In this document: positions 18,996-28,008 of the stretch, in pieces | Layout: the number at the start of each line of letters is the position of its first letter | How positions within the stretch are numbered: the stretch's first letter is position 1 | Assembly (NCBI RefSeq): GCF_021389955.1 | Contig: NZ_CP089980.1 | Coordinates: forward strand, 5,327,001-5,391,000 | From: Fulvivirga maritima | GTDB taxonomy: Bacteria; Bacteroidota; Bacteroidia; Cytophagales; Cyclobacteriaceae | Length of the DNA: 64,000 nucleotides | Direction of reading: 5' to 3' | Notes under the pieces: generated by a model | The model's input: the letters and a program-made list of their open reading frames with translations, nothing else | What the model was told of the DNA's origin: nothing | Databases searched by the model: none | Translations under genes and position numbers: made by a program

Positions 18996-21674
18996 TTAGT
19001 AAGCTAAGTTAGGTCCGAGCCATTTTTCTACCAGCTCTACAGACATATCTTTCCTATTGGCATAATCTACCACCTGATCTTTCTCCACCTTTCCTAAGCC
19101 GAAATAACGTGAGTTAGGATGTGAAAAATAAAAACCACTCACTGATGATGCCGGATACATAGCATTAGATTCTGTAAGGAATATACCGGTATGTTTTTCA
19201 ACATCCAAAAGCTCAAATAATAATGGTTTCTCTGTATGGTCAGGACAAGCCGGATATCCTGGCGCAGGCCTTATCCCCTGGTATTTCTCTCGGATCAGAT
19301 CTTCATTATTCAGTTCTTCATTGGCAGAATAACCCCACAGCTCTGTTCTAACTTTATAGTGCATAAGCTCAGCCATGGCTTCAGCCAGTCTATCAGCCAG
19401 AGCTTTAACCATAATTTCATTATAGTCATCGTGGTTGGCCTTATGTTTTTCTATAAGCTTTTCTATACCCACACCAGCTGTTACAGCAAACATGCCCATA
19501 TAGTCCTCAATGCCCGTTTCTTGGGGTGCAATATAATCGGCAAGAGACAAGTTAGGTATCTTCTGACCTTTCTTACCCTGCTGCCTTAAAAAATGAAAGC
19601 GTTCTGTTTTTCCATCGGGAGTTATAATATCTACATCATCACCATCGGCTTTCGCTTCAAAAAGACCAATAATGGCATTAGCCGTTAATTGCTTTTCCGC
19701 TATAATTTCATCTAACATAGCATTTGCATCGGCATATAGCTTCTTGGCCTCTTCCCCGATCACCTTATCTTCAAAAATCTTCGGGAATTTACCTTTGAGC
19801 ATCCAGGTTTGGAAAAATGGTGTCCAGTCTATGAACGCTCTAACTTCTTCTAATGGATACTCTTTATATACCTTAACCCCTAAGGAATTAGGCTTTGGTG
19901 GCTGATAACCCTCCCAGGTAATCTTTGCTTTATTTTCTCTGGCCTGCTGTAGAGGTATGTAATTCTTCTCCGTTTTTCTGGTAGAATGTCCCTCGCGCAG
20001 GTCATTATATTCATTCTTTATTTTAGTATGAAAAGCATCTTTGGTGTTTTTACCAATGAGCTCCCCTACTACAGGCACACTTCTGGAAGCATCAAGCACA
20101 TGCACCACAGCTCCACTGTAAGCAGGATCTATTTTTACGGCAGTATGTATTCTGCTGGTAGTGGCTCCCCCGATAATCAGCGGCACTTGAAAATTTTGCT
20201 TCTGCATCTCTTCTGCTACGCCCACCATTTCATCTAACGAAGGGGTAATCAACCCACTCAGACCAATAACATCTACATTATTCTTTTTGGCTTCTGCCAG
20301 GATCTTTTCTGTAGGCACCATAACCCCTAAGTCTATAATTTCATAGTTATTACAGGCCAATACCACTCCTACTATATTCTTTCCAATATCATGGACATCT
20401 CCTTTTACGGTGGCCAGCAAAATCTTAGGCGCATTTTCTACCGACTTATTCTTTCTCTTCTCCTCTTCCATAAAGGGCTCCAGATAAGCCACGGCCTTCT
20501 TCATAACCCGTGCACTCTTCACCACCTGAGGCAAGAACATTTTACCCTCTCCAAAAAGATCTCCTACCACGTTCATTCCGGCCATTAACGGACCCTCAAT
20601 CACTAATAAAGGATGACCTAGTTTAGCTCTGGCTTCTTCAGTATCTTCATCGATATGGTCTATTATTCCTTTAACTAAAGCATGAGAAAGCCGCTCTTCT
20701 ACCGTGCCTTTTCTCCAAGCATCATCTTTTACTCTAAGCTTAGCCGTTCCTTTTACTGTCTCGGCAAAATCAAGCAGTCTTTCTGTGGCGTCTTCTCTCC
20801 TATCTAGCAACACATCCTCAACATGCTCCAGCAGATCTTTAGGAATTTCATCATAGACCTCCAGCATAGTTGGGTTTACTATGCCCATATTCATACCGTT
20901 TTTAATGGCATGATATAGAAAAGCCGAATGCATGGCTTCCCTTACCGTGTTATTACCTCTAAATGAGAAAGATACGTTACTCACCCCACCACTCACATTA
21001 GCTCCAGGAAGGTTTTCTCTGATCCATTTGGTAGCCTTAAAGAAGTCGATAGCATTTTTTCTATGCTCGTCCATACCCGTAGCTACCGGGAAAATGTTAG
21101 GATCGAAAATGATATCCTGAGGCGGAAAATTGATCTTATCAACTAATATCCGATAGGACCTTTCACATATGGAGATCCTTCTTTCATAGTTATCTGCCTG
21201 CCCATTTTCATCAAAAGCCATGACTACTACCGCAGCTCCATACATCTTTATTTTGCGGGCATGCTCTAAAAACTCCTCTTCTCCATTTTTAAGACTGATA
21301 GAATTCACCACTCCTTTACCCTGAACACATCGCAGGCCAGCTTCTATAATGGGCCATTTAGATGAATCCACCATTATAGGGATCTTAGATATCTCCGGCT
21401 CTGAAGCTATCAGGTTAAGAAACTTCACCATGGCCTGCTCACCATCCAGCATCCCTTCATCCATATTCACATCAAGTATCTGCGCTCCGCCTTCTACCTG
21501 ATCTCGTGCAATGGATAATGCCTCTTCAAAATTCTCCTCTTGTATAAGTCTGAGAAACTTCCTTGATCCCGTAACATTAGTTCGCTCTCCTATATTTACA
21601 AAATTAGATTCAGGAGTAATCACTAATGGCTCCAGCCCGCTCAGTCTTAAATATGGTATCTTCTTCTTACTCAT
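18996..21674 (-). CDS. metH: Cobalamin-dependent methionine synthase without the homocysteine domain
   Basis: 892 residues. Starts directly at the pterin-binding domain ([16 protein letters not shown], about 20-290), followed by the cobalamin cap (about 310-420), the B12 domain with DVHDIG and its lower-ligand His (about 430-560), and the AdoMet reactivation domain ([12 protein letters not shown] near residue 820). Full-length MetH is about 1,230 residues; the missing N-terminal 340 residues form the zinc homocysteine-binding barrel. Many Bacteroidota encode that part as a separate gene, often next to metH, but none is within the window. The enzyme transfers the methyl of 5-methyl-THF to homocysteine through cobalamin. 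Controlled by the SAM-I riboswitch at 21751-21856. Confidence 0.95.
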   Translation of the reverse strand: MSKKKIPYLRLSGLEPLVITPESNFVNIGERTNVTGSRKFLRLIQEENFEEALSIARDQVEGGAQILDVNMDEGMLDGEQAMVKFLNLIASEPEISKIPIMVDSSKWPIIEAGLRCVQGKGVVNSISLKNGEEEFLEHARKIKMYGAAVVVMAFDENGQADNYERRISICERSYRILVDKINFPPQDIIFDPNIFPVATGMDEHRKNAIDFFKATKWIRENLPGANVSGGVSNVSFSFRGNNTVREAMHSAFLYHAIKNGMNMGIVNPTMLEVYDEIPKDLLEHVEDVLLDRREDATERLLDFAETVKGTAKLRVKDDAWRKGTVEERLSHALVKGIIDHIDEDTEEARAKLGHPLLVIEGPLMAGMNVVGDLFGEGKMFLPQVVKSARVMKKAVAYLEPFMEEEKRKNKSVENAPKILLATVKGDVHDIGKNIVGVVLACNNYEIIDLGVMVPTEKILAEAKKNNVDVIGLSGLITPSLDEMVGVAEEMQKQNFQVPLIIGGATTSRIHTAVKIDPAYSGAVVHVLDASRSVPVVGELIGKNTKDAFHTKIKNEYNDLREGHSTRKTEKNYIPLQQARENKAKITWEGYQPPKPNSLGVKVYKEYPLEEVRAFIDWTPFFQTWMLKGKFPKIFEDKVIGEEAKKLYADANAMLDEIIAEKQLTANAIIGLFEAKADGDDVDIITPDGKTERFHFLRQQGKKGQKIPNLSLADYIAPQETGIEDYMGMFAVTAGVGIEKLIEKHKANHDDYNEIMVKALADRLAEAMAELMHYKVRTELWGYSANEELNNEDLIREKYQGIRPAPGYPACPDHTEKPLLFELLDVEKHTGIFLTESNAMYPASSVSGFYFSHPNSRYFGLGKVEKDQVVDYANRKDMSVELVEKWLGPNLAY

Positions 21675-21684
21675 TCATTTGGCA

Positions 21685-21718
21685 TAAAAAAAGCTCTTCT
21701 GACAAGTCAGAAGAGCTT
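21685..21718 (-). terminator. Riboswitch-linked terminator before metH
   Basis: Minus strand AAGCTCTTCTGAC-TT-GTCAGAAGAGCTT followed by a U tract (TTTTTTT) ending 10 bases before the metH ATG. As the expression platform of the SAM-I aptamer it should stop transcription when SAM is abundant. Confidence 0.88.
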
Positions 21719-21750
21719 ATATTTTTATTTTTTGTAAAAGCCTAATCTAA

Positions 21751-21856
21751 CTTATCTTCCTCCTTTTCTGGAGATGGATTTAGCACCTTTACCTATATTT
21801 CAGGATGGTTGCTAAGGCTTCAACGGGCCATTTCCCTCAGCCTTTCTTGATAAGAG
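21751..21856 (-). promoter_or_regulatory. SAM-I (S-box) riboswitch
   Basis: The minus strand shows the conserved S-box core in order: P1 strand CTTATCAAGA, GGCTGAGGGA, TGGCCC, TTGAAGCC, TTAGCAACC, then GGTGCTAAATCC and closing GATAAG. All nucleotides usually in contact with SAM are present. It sits between a good promoter and an intrinsic terminator in front of metH, and is an OFF switch for metH-metF. Confidence 0.95.
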
Positions 21857-21875
21857 CATTCAAATATTAATATTA

Positions 21876-21904
21876 CAAATCTAGCATAAATTTTTAAACA
21901 ACAA
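21876..21904 (-). promoter_or_regulatory. Promoter of the metH-metF unit
   Basis: Minus strand TTG (21904-21902), 18 bases, TAGATTTG (21883-21876). The expected start of transcription, around 21869, is just before the first base of the riboswitch, which supports the call. Confidence 0.65.
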
Positions 21905-21944
21905 GAATTTATTTTTCTTCGTAATTCCACATAGGTATTTTTCC

Positions 21945-21952
21945 TATATTTG
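21945..21952 (+). promoter_or_regulatory. Candidate -7 box of the decarboxylase gene
   Basis: TATATTTG matches TAnnTTTG; no clear -33 TTG is seen. The implied transcript start near 21959 is upstream of the ATG at 22022, which supports that start over one at 21950. Confidence 0.4.
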
Positions 21953-22021
21953 GCCCGACCTATCACCTATGAATCGCATGAGATTCAGACCAATACTTGT
22001 TTATTCATTGAATTAAAATTT

Positions 22022-23236
22022 ATGAAAATCTGGAAGAAATTATCTCCTGAAGAGATAAGAAAGAAGGTATTTAGTGCACTTGGGGAAAATGTAAATTATT
22101 ATGAATCGAACATTTTAGGGATTCCTGCCTCCCACTTAGATAACAAGGTGTTTTATCAGGATGCTCCTTTCTTGAGCAATGCCCCTTATTTGTCTACGCT
22201 TATTCATAACCCTAACCACATCGGTTGTCATACTTTAGGAAAATCAGAGAGCTTTTTCCAAGGTACACAGCAAATAGAAAAAGAGCTTATAAGAATATGC
22301 TCTGAAGAAATATTAAAAGGAGAACCCGATGAGTTTGATGGCTATGTAGCCTCTGGTGGCACCGAAGCCAATATGCAGGCCGTTTGGGTTTACAGAAATT
22401 ATTTCAAAGAAGCATATGGATGCTCTAATGAGGAGATATGCATTATTACTTCTGAAGACAGTCATTACTCCATGAGCAAGGCCGCTAATGTATTTGCATT
22501 ACCTATTGCCTATGTGAAAGTAGATGAGGATAGAAAACCCACAGCAGAACACCTTTCTACCATTATTGAAGAGCAGCAAGGTCAAGGTAGAAAATACTTC
22601 ATTGTCATCGCCAATATGATGACTACCATGTTTGGTTCTGTAGACCATATAGATACTTATGCGTCAGTACTAAAACAACATGACTGCACCTACAAAATAC
22701 ATGTAGATGGTGCTTATGGAGGCTTTTTCTATCCTTTTGCAGATGAAAGCAATCCTTTGAATTTTGCTAATGCAGAAGTGTCATCAGTAACGCTGGATGC
22801 TCACAAAATGCTGCAGGCACCATACGGAACGGGTATATTTTTAATAAGAAAAGGCCTTATTAAATATGCCAATACTAAAGAAGCGAAATACATTGAAGGC
22901 GAAGACTTTACACTTATCGGTAGCCGAAGCGGTGCTAACGCTATTGCTGTATGGATGATACTTATGACCTATGGACCATACGGATGGAGAGAGAAAATTC
23001 TAGTACTTTTAAACCGTGCCGATTGGCTTTGTGCTGAGTTAGATGCCAGAAGCATCTCCTATTATAGAGAGAATGGTTCTAATATTGTAACCATTAAAGC
23101 TGATGATATTTCAAACGAAGTAGCCAAAAAGTATGGCCTTGTCCCTGATAATCATAATGACCCTAAATGGTTCAAAATAGTGATTATGGAACATGTAACT
23201 ATAGAGAAACTAGAACCCTTTATTCAGGAAATTTAA
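22022..23236 (+). CDS. PLP-dependent group II decarboxylase-like enzyme
   Basis: 404 residues from the ATG at 22022 (MKIWKKLSPEEIRKKV). Fold-type I PLP enzyme of the aromatic amino acid/glutamate/histidine decarboxylase family: YVASGGTEANMQAVW (phosphate and cofactor site), IHVDGAYGGF (the Asp that pairs with the pyridine nitrogen), and TLDAHKMLQAPYGTG with the Schiff-base Lys. The substrate cannot be read from the sequence; aspartate, histidine and tyrosine decarboxylases share these motifs. The next gene starts 5 bases downstream, so the two are one operon. The metH riboswitch region lies divergently upstream. Confidence 0.87.
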   Translation: MKIWKKLSPEEIRKKVFSALGENVNYYESNILGIPASHLDNKVFYQDAPFLSNAPYLSTLIHNPNHIGCHTLGKSESFFQGTQQIEKELIRICSEEILKGEPDEFDGYVASGGTEANMQAVWVYRNYFKEAYGCSNEEICIITSEDSHYSMSKAANVFALPIAYVKVDEDRKPTAEHLSTIIEEQQGQGRKYFIVIANMMTTMFGSVDHIDTYASVLKQHDCTYKIHVDGAYGGFFYPFADESNPLNFANAEVSSVTLDAHKMLQAPYGTGIFLIRKGLIKYANTKEAKYIEGEDFTLIGSRSGANAIAVWMILMTYGPYGWREKILVLLNRADWLCAELDARSISYYRENGSNIVTIKADDISNEVAKKYGLVPDNHNDPKWFKIVIMEHVTIEKLEPFIQEI

Positions 23237-23240
23237 CATA

Positions 23241-23777
23241 ATGGACCAGGCATCATTACAGTACCCAATTGGTAAGTTTAACGAATCAGCACCAAAACAA
23301 GGAGCTGAAATCTCTGGCTGGATACAGCAGATAGAGATGCTACCTGAAAAGCTGAAACAAGCTGTAGAAGGTCTTAATGATGCTCAACTGGATACACCCT
23401 ACAGGCCTGGTGGCTGGACACTCAGACAAGTAGTTCACCATATTGGTGACAGCCACCTGAACAGTTATATTAGATTTAAATGGACTTTGACTGAGGACGA
23501 ACCTATTATAAAAGCCTATAACGAAAAAGCCTGGGCTGAGCTTTTTGATAGCGAGGAAGGACCAATAGAATTGACTTTAAATTTTATAGAAGCACTACAT
23601 AAAAAATGGGTATATTTACTCCGTGGTTTAAAGGAAGATGAACTGAATAAATTCTTCGTTCACCCTGATAACAATAATAAAGTAACGCTTAAATTAGCCA
23701 TAGGAATGTATGCCTGGCATGGCAATCACCACTTGGCACATATCTCCAACCTCACTACAAGTAAAGGCTGGAAGTAA
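23241..23777 (+). CDS. DinB/YfiT-like putative metal-dependent hydrolase or thiol transferase
   Basis: 178 residues, a four-helix-bundle protein of the DinB superfamily. The metal-binding triad is visible as VVHHIGDSH and HGNHHLAHI. GGWTLRQVVHHIGDSH is the signature of the YfiT subgroup, which includes bacillithiol S-transferases in Firmicutes; most Bacteroidota members are uncharacterised. Five bases after the decarboxylase gene, so co-transcribed, but no common pathway is evident. Confidence 0.85.
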   Translation: MDQASLQYPIGKFNESAPKQGAEISGWIQQIEMLPEKLKQAVEGLNDAQLDTPYRPGGWTLRQVVHHIGDSHLNSYIRFKWTLTEDEPIIKAYNEKAWAELFDSEEGPIELTLNFIEALHKKWVYLLRGLKEDELNKFFVHPDNNNKVTLKLAIGMYAWHGNHHLAHISNLTTSKGWK

Positions 23778-23837
23778 CAGTAAATAAGTTGCTGAATTAC
23801 AATCAATTAAGAAAGTCAATTAGTTTTAATATTAAAG

Positions 23838-23877
23838 AGGCTTCCGGGATGAAATATACCTGGAAGCCTTTTTTTTA
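23838..23877 (+). terminator. Rho-independent terminator
   Basis: AGGCTTCC-GGG..CC-GGAAGCCT stem with a central mismatch, followed by eight Ts that run to the stop codon of the convergent amylase gene. Confidence 0.85.
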
Positions 23878-25479
23878 CTATTTCAATATCAGTGTAGAGT
23901 AAGGAGCTATTGGCGCACCTTCATCCCAAGTAGCAGAAGAGAAATACAAAGACTTATCTCCTAATATTTCACTATCCAATTCCTGAGCTTCAGCAGAAAT
24001 ATTATGGATTACCAACAAGGTTTCTTCTCCATTAACACGAACAAATGATATCAGGTTTTTATTGTTCATTTCCACATAATCGATATCACCTTTAGTTAGC
24101 GTTTCACTACTTCTTCTTAACCTGATCATTTTTTTATAATGATTAAATAAAGAGTTTGGATCTTCCATTTGAACTGATAATGGCGCTACTTTTTTATCCG
24201 TAGAATACTCAGCTTTTATCCAGGTCGCACGACAGTCATCAGCCTCCTTTTTATTCCATAAGAAAGACTCACGGATATTAGGATCAGGTTTCATACCCTT
24301 CATGCCTATCTCTTCGCCATAATACAAATACGGAGCGCCTGGCAAGGTAAATAATATTGAAGCAGCCACGGCAGCCTTTTTCTCATCATCTTCCAGCACA
24401 CTCATTACCCTGTTCTGATCATGGTTACTCAAGAAAGTGGCTACAATAAAATCAGGATTCACCTTTTGCAAAGCTTCTTTATTCTCTTTAAAGCGCTCTA
24501 CCAATGATTTGTCCATGTCCATCTCCAAACCATGACCTGAAACGAAAGCAGATCCATCGGTTCCTTCTTCAATGGATTTTAAGATACTATAGGCCAGGTC
24601 AAAATTAAATAAAGACGAAAAGCCTTTAGCATAAGGAGACTGCGTTTCTGTATTAGCCCAAACTTCTCCTACCAGATACACATCGGGCTTAACTTTTTGC
24701 ATCTCTCCCTTAAATTCTTCCCAGAAAGCATGACTATCTTCGGCCCTTTCATCCGGATAAATGTGCTTGGCAGCATCTAATCTAAAACCATCTACCCCAA
24801 TATCCTGAAGCCAAAACTTACCTATATTATACACCTCTTCCCTCACCTCAGGATTATCATAATTAAGGTCAGGCATCTCTCCTGTAAAATAACCATAGTA
24901 GTGTTCTGCTGTAGAATCACCATTCACTGCGTGCCACTGGGTGATGTTACCTGAGTCAAACGCTGTTTCCTTTTTAGATATTTCCTCGGCGATTGAATCT
25001 TTATCTGCCCATACGAAATAGTCTCTGTAAGGATTATCTTTTCCCTTTATGGCCTCCAGAAACCACGGATGTTGTGATGAAGTGTGATTAATAATAAGAT
25101 CTATAACCACTTTGATGTCATGAGCATGGGCGGAATCTACAAAATGCTTAAAGTCATCTAAAGAGCCATAATCAGAATGGATATTTTTATAATCTGTAAC
25201 ATCATATTTGTGATATGAAGGAGAAGGCATAATAGGCATTAACCATACTGCTTCCACCCCTAAGTCTTGCAAATAAGGTAGCTTAGACTCCATTCCTTTA
25301 ATATCTCCTTTACCATCTTGATCTGAATCACAAAACGACTGGACAAATATTTCATAGGTAATGCCATGCTCAGGCCATGAATAAATCAGCTTTTCTTCCT
25401 TTTCCATAGGCTTACACGCTTCTAGTAAACAAAACAATACAACAAACGAGAGGAAAAATGTATTACGTAGCATATTCAT
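23878..25479 (-). CDS. Lipoprotein glycoside hydrolase family 13 enzyme
   Basis: 533 residues with a lipoprotein signal (NTFFLSFVVLFCLLEAC). GH13 motifs: DLIINHTSSQHPWF, GVDGFRLDAAKH with the nucleophile Asp, VYLVGEVWAN with the acid Glu, and FLSNHDQNRVMS. The domain order (A, B with the HPWF loop, C) and length match oligo-1,6-glucosidase/cytoplasmic-type alpha-amylase subfamilies rather than the short amylase at 4038. It probably processes maltodextrins or branched oligosaccharides in the periplasm. Two start codons (25479 and 25473) are possible. It converges with the DinB-like gene and shares its terminator. Confidence 0.9.
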   Translation of the reverse strand: MNMLRNTFFLSFVVLFCLLEACKPMEKEEKLIYSWPEHGITYEIFVQSFCDSDQDGKGDIKGMESKLPYLQDLGVEAVWLMPIMPSPSYHKYDVTDYKNIHSDYGSLDDFKHFVDSAHAHDIKVVIDLIINHTSSQHPWFLEAIKGKDNPYRDYFVWADKDSIAEEISKKETAFDSGNITQWHAVNGDSTAEHYYGYFTGEMPDLNYDNPEVREEVYNIGKFWLQDIGVDGFRLDAAKHIYPDERAEDSHAFWEEFKGEMQKVKPDVYLVGEVWANTETQSPYAKGFSSLFNFDLAYSILKSIEEGTDGSAFVSGHGLEMDMDKSLVERFKENKEALQKVNPDFIVATFLSNHDQNRVMSVLEDDEKKAAVAASILFTLPGAPYLYYGEEIGMKGMKPDPNIRESFLWNKKEADDCRATWIKAEYSTDKKVAPLSVQMEDPNSLFNHYKKMIRLRRSSETLTKGDIDYVEMNNKNLISFVRVNGEETLLVIHNISAEAQELDSEILGDKSLYFSSATWDEGAPIAPYSTLILK

Positions 25480-25558
25480 GATTTTTAATAAGGACTTATC
25501 TATCTATTCAGAATGGATTAAAGATCGTGAATTAGCCTTGAAAAAATCATATGAATTG

Positions 25559-26365
25559 TTAATTATTTGGAGCGCCATCATCTACCCAGCAGGCTATAGT
25601 AGCTATCTCCTGATCACTGATGGTCTCCCCTTCCGGTGGCATATTGCCTGACTGAGTCTGACTTTTTATGGCAGAAGCCCTATTTTGCACATTCTCAAAA
25701 GATGACCAGTTGAGGCTGGCTCCCTGCGAGCCATCATGACAGCCACTTCTTATGCAGCTGGTATTGATTATGCTGCTGACCTCATCAGCATATGATGTTC
25801 CATTGAGTACTACTGCCCGGGCTGAAGTAGAGCAGCCGCTGGCATCTTGAATAGTAACATCATAATTACCGGCACTTAGATCGGTAAACTGTGAAGACGA
25901 CTGAAAAGCACCATTGTCTAAACGGTATTGCAAATCGCCACTTCCTGTACCCTGAACTGTAATCACACCTTGTGACTGACCACAACCAGCATTCTGGGTT
26001 GTAACTTCGTCTATTGACACCTGTGATCCGTTGATACCTACAGTGGCAAATGATGATACAGTGCATCCATTTATATCTTGCGCAATGACCGAATATGTAC
26101 CTGCTTGCAATCCTGTAAAACCAGATGTATTTTGGAAGCTACCTCCATTCAAGCTTAAAGTTATATTACCTTCACCTCCAGAGACTGCAACAGCAATTTC
26201 TCCGTCTGTAGCACCACACTCAGATACAGCAGTAGGCGTAAGTTCCAACTCTAAACCCGACTGGTCACAGTCAATCTCAGGAGCGGGTTCATTATCCGTT
26301 TTGCAGGATACTACTACCCAACCCAAGACCATACAGCAAAGTAAATTTTTTAGAAACGTCATCAT
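25559..26365 (-). CDS. Lipoprotein with two SprB-type repeats and a c-type heme motif
   Basis: 268 residues from the ATG at 26365 (MMTFLKNLLCCMVLGWVVVS, then C), which gives a lipoprotein signal; a longer frame to 26539 would bury it. Two SprB-type repeats follow: ITLSLNGGSFQNTSGFTGL and LQYRLDNGAFQSSSQFTDL, each ending in a DxNGC/DASGC turn. The C-terminal 70 residues contain NTSCIRSGCHDG (C-x4-C-H) and later GNMPPEGE, the layout of small c-type cytochrome domains with Met as distal ligand. Most hemes c use C-x2-C-H, so heme attachment through C-x4-C-H is inferred from similar Bacteroidota lipoproteins. An extracytoplasmic electron-carrier or sensor role is plausible. Confidence 0.72.
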   Translation of the reverse strand: MMTFLKNLLCCMVLGWVVVSCKTDNEPAPEIDCDQSGLELELTPTAVSECGATDGEIAVAVSGGEGNITLSLNGGSFQNTSGFTGLQAGTYSVIAQDINGCTVSSFATVGINGSQVSIDEVTTQNAGCGQSQGVITVQGTGSGDLQYRLDNGAFQSSSQFTDLSAGNYDVTIQDASGCSTSARAVVLNGTSYADEVSSIINTSCIRSGCHDGSQGASLNWSSFENVQNRASAIKSQTQSGNMPPEGETISDQEIATIACWVDDGAPNN

Positions 26366-26429
26366 TTGTATAATAAGGCTTAGATGAATATAATAAAAGA
26401 TATAAAGAAACTGAAACGAAGAGCTATAA

Positions 26430-26503
26430 AACAAAATATCCTTTAAGGCCTTGCCCCAAAGGATATTTCGTTGTCTATAGTTGGCTTTAACTGTTGCTAA
26501 GGT
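26430..26503 (-). ncRNA. Unrecognised small RNA/leader, copy 1
   Basis: On the minus strand a conserved block (TACCTTAG, then TTAAAGCCAACTATAGACAA) is followed by a hairpin with 11-bp arms (AAATATCCTTT / AAAGGATATTT) and a T-rich tail. A second copy lies 170 bases upstream at 26605-26682 with the same block but a different, still fully paired stem. It could be a short independent RNA with an intrinsic terminator, or an attenuating leader of the lipoprotein gene whose start is 65 bases further on. Confidence 0.6.
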
Positions 26504-26604
26504 ACAGTTCCGTTTTTTATTTTGAAACTTAATAATCACTCATAACTTACAAGTGTAAAATGAGAATTATTAAATATATAAATCCATAATTTTTATTAAC
26601 CTAT

Positions 26605-26682
26605 ATAAACAAAAAATCCCTTGAAGACCTGGCCTCAAGGGATTTTCTGTTGTCTATAGTTGGCTTTAATTGATACTAAGAT
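26605..26682 (-). ncRNA. Unrecognised small RNA, copy 2
   Basis: Minus strand TATCTTAG, then TTAAAGCCAACTATAGACAA, then the stem AAAATCCCTTGA / TCAAGGGATTTT followed by TTTG. Compared with copy 1 the 20-base block is identical while the stem has changed on both arms, which is covariation. TAnCTTAG could be the -7 box of each unit. It does not match any RNA family I can name. Confidence 0.6.
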
Positions 26683-26699
26683 AGTAGTTGCCCCCTTAA

Positions 26700-27101
26700 G
26701 CATCAACCCTTGCAAGCCCACTAGTATTTTTAAGCGATGAATTACCGATATAGCCGATTAACAATCACTAGTTTACAGCTAAATGAACAAAATAGAGATA
26801 GGCAGTAAAGCTCAAAATTATACACAAAATGAATCTGAATGGTACTTTAGCAGGATAATAGATGCCATCACCTAACATAGCACATAAGACAGATTTAAAA
26901 ATATGCCTCCCAAAAATTGAACACAAAACGGTAAAAACTTGCACCGAAAGCTTCCTAAAAGGTGATTTCCTTTTTATTTATTATTGCCTTTTTTGTGTTG
27001 AAATGCTTACCAGCGGAGTGTGGATTAAGTGGGTTTGCACTTCAAATGAAATTGACGAAGCAAAACATCATTTCTACATACAACTGATTTAGAATAACAC
27101 A
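26700..27101. other. Gene-free stretch
   Basis: About 400 bases between the second small-RNA copy and the CPBP protease gene. An ORF of 76 codons on the plus strand has no coding character. No repeat or hairpin of note. Confidence 0.5.
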
Positions 27102-27740
27102 TCACGACCCTGCTTTCTCATATAAATCTAAAAAAGAAGCTGCTGATAGGTTAAAAAAATCAACTAGGAAATGAGCTATTATAATCCACCTCAAACTTTC
27201 TGTCTTTTTAAAGACAAGCCCCCAAACAACTCCCATAACGAAAGTGGAAATGATAACAGTTAATCCCCTATTCAATTCTGAATTCACACCAAAAACCGCA
27301 TGATTGAGAGCGAATACTAAACTGGTGAACATTATTGCCATCCATTTATTCCAGTCCTTAGTGTAGTTAAAAAGTAGTCCACGCCAATAAAATTCTTCCA
27401 GCCAAGGGTTTATCAGAGCCAACACAATCCAGGGTAGCCAAACATGCCATACTGCCAAAGTATCAAAATGCATTAAAAAGAGAGGAAGCGGAAGAAGGCC
27501 AATGAATAGAGCTAAAATATTCCAGCCGAAGGCACCTTTTGATTTTTGTAGCCATGCTTTTCTCGTTTCACTAGCAGTGTATTTAAATATAAAATATAGA
27601 AACACACCCCATTCAATTAATATTATTGGGATAAATGCCCACTTACCAATAACACTTCCAAATACAAAGGCACCCTCAAAATTGATAGCAATAATTAAAA
27701 AAGGCGATAAGAGAACTACTTGTTTTTTGGTTAAATTCAT
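27102..27740 (-). CDS. CPBP-family intramembrane glutamic protease
   Basis: 212 residues with about six hydrophobic helices. The ABI/CPBP (CAAX-protease-like) motifs are present: WLEEFYWRGLLF (EExxxR, motif 1), FALNHAVFG (motif 2 with His) and IIIAHFLVDFF (motif 3 with His). Family members cleave within the membrane; bacterial ones are linked to bacteriocin immunity or protein processing. No bacteriocin gene is adjacent. It stands alone with gene-poor flanks on both sides. Confidence 0.87.
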   Translation of the reverse strand: MNLTKKQVVLLSPFLIIAINFEGAFVFGSVIGKWAFIPIILIEWGVFLYFIFKYTASETRKAWLQKSKGAFGWNILALFIGLLPLPLFLMHFDTLAVWHVWLPWIVLALINPWLEEFYWRGLLFNYTKDWNKWMAIMFTSLVFALNHAVFGVNSELNRGLTVIISTFVMGVVWGLVFKKTESLRWIIIAHFLVDFFNLSAASFLDLYEKAGS

Positions 27741-28008
27741 TCATGCTCAGGTTTGATGAAGATGTGCATTATCTAAGTATCTTGTGAAAGAAATCCGATT
27801 TGCTATTTCCAGTCTAAGTTAATAAATTTTCATATTCTTAGAATTTATATTGACTCAATAGCCACCTATAAATATTGGTCGCATCAAAAAGGGAGCTCCA
27901 AATAATGACCTCTACTAGCTCATATTATGGAATATCAACACAGGGAAGCCTCTAACCACCGATTTCGCACGAAAATGTAAACCCCACTGCCTGCCTCTGC
28001 TATAAAAA

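Noticed and set aside
26862-27092. 76-codon plus-strand frame
   Set aside because: No homology-like features, no ribosome site and biased composition; sits in a gene-free stretch.
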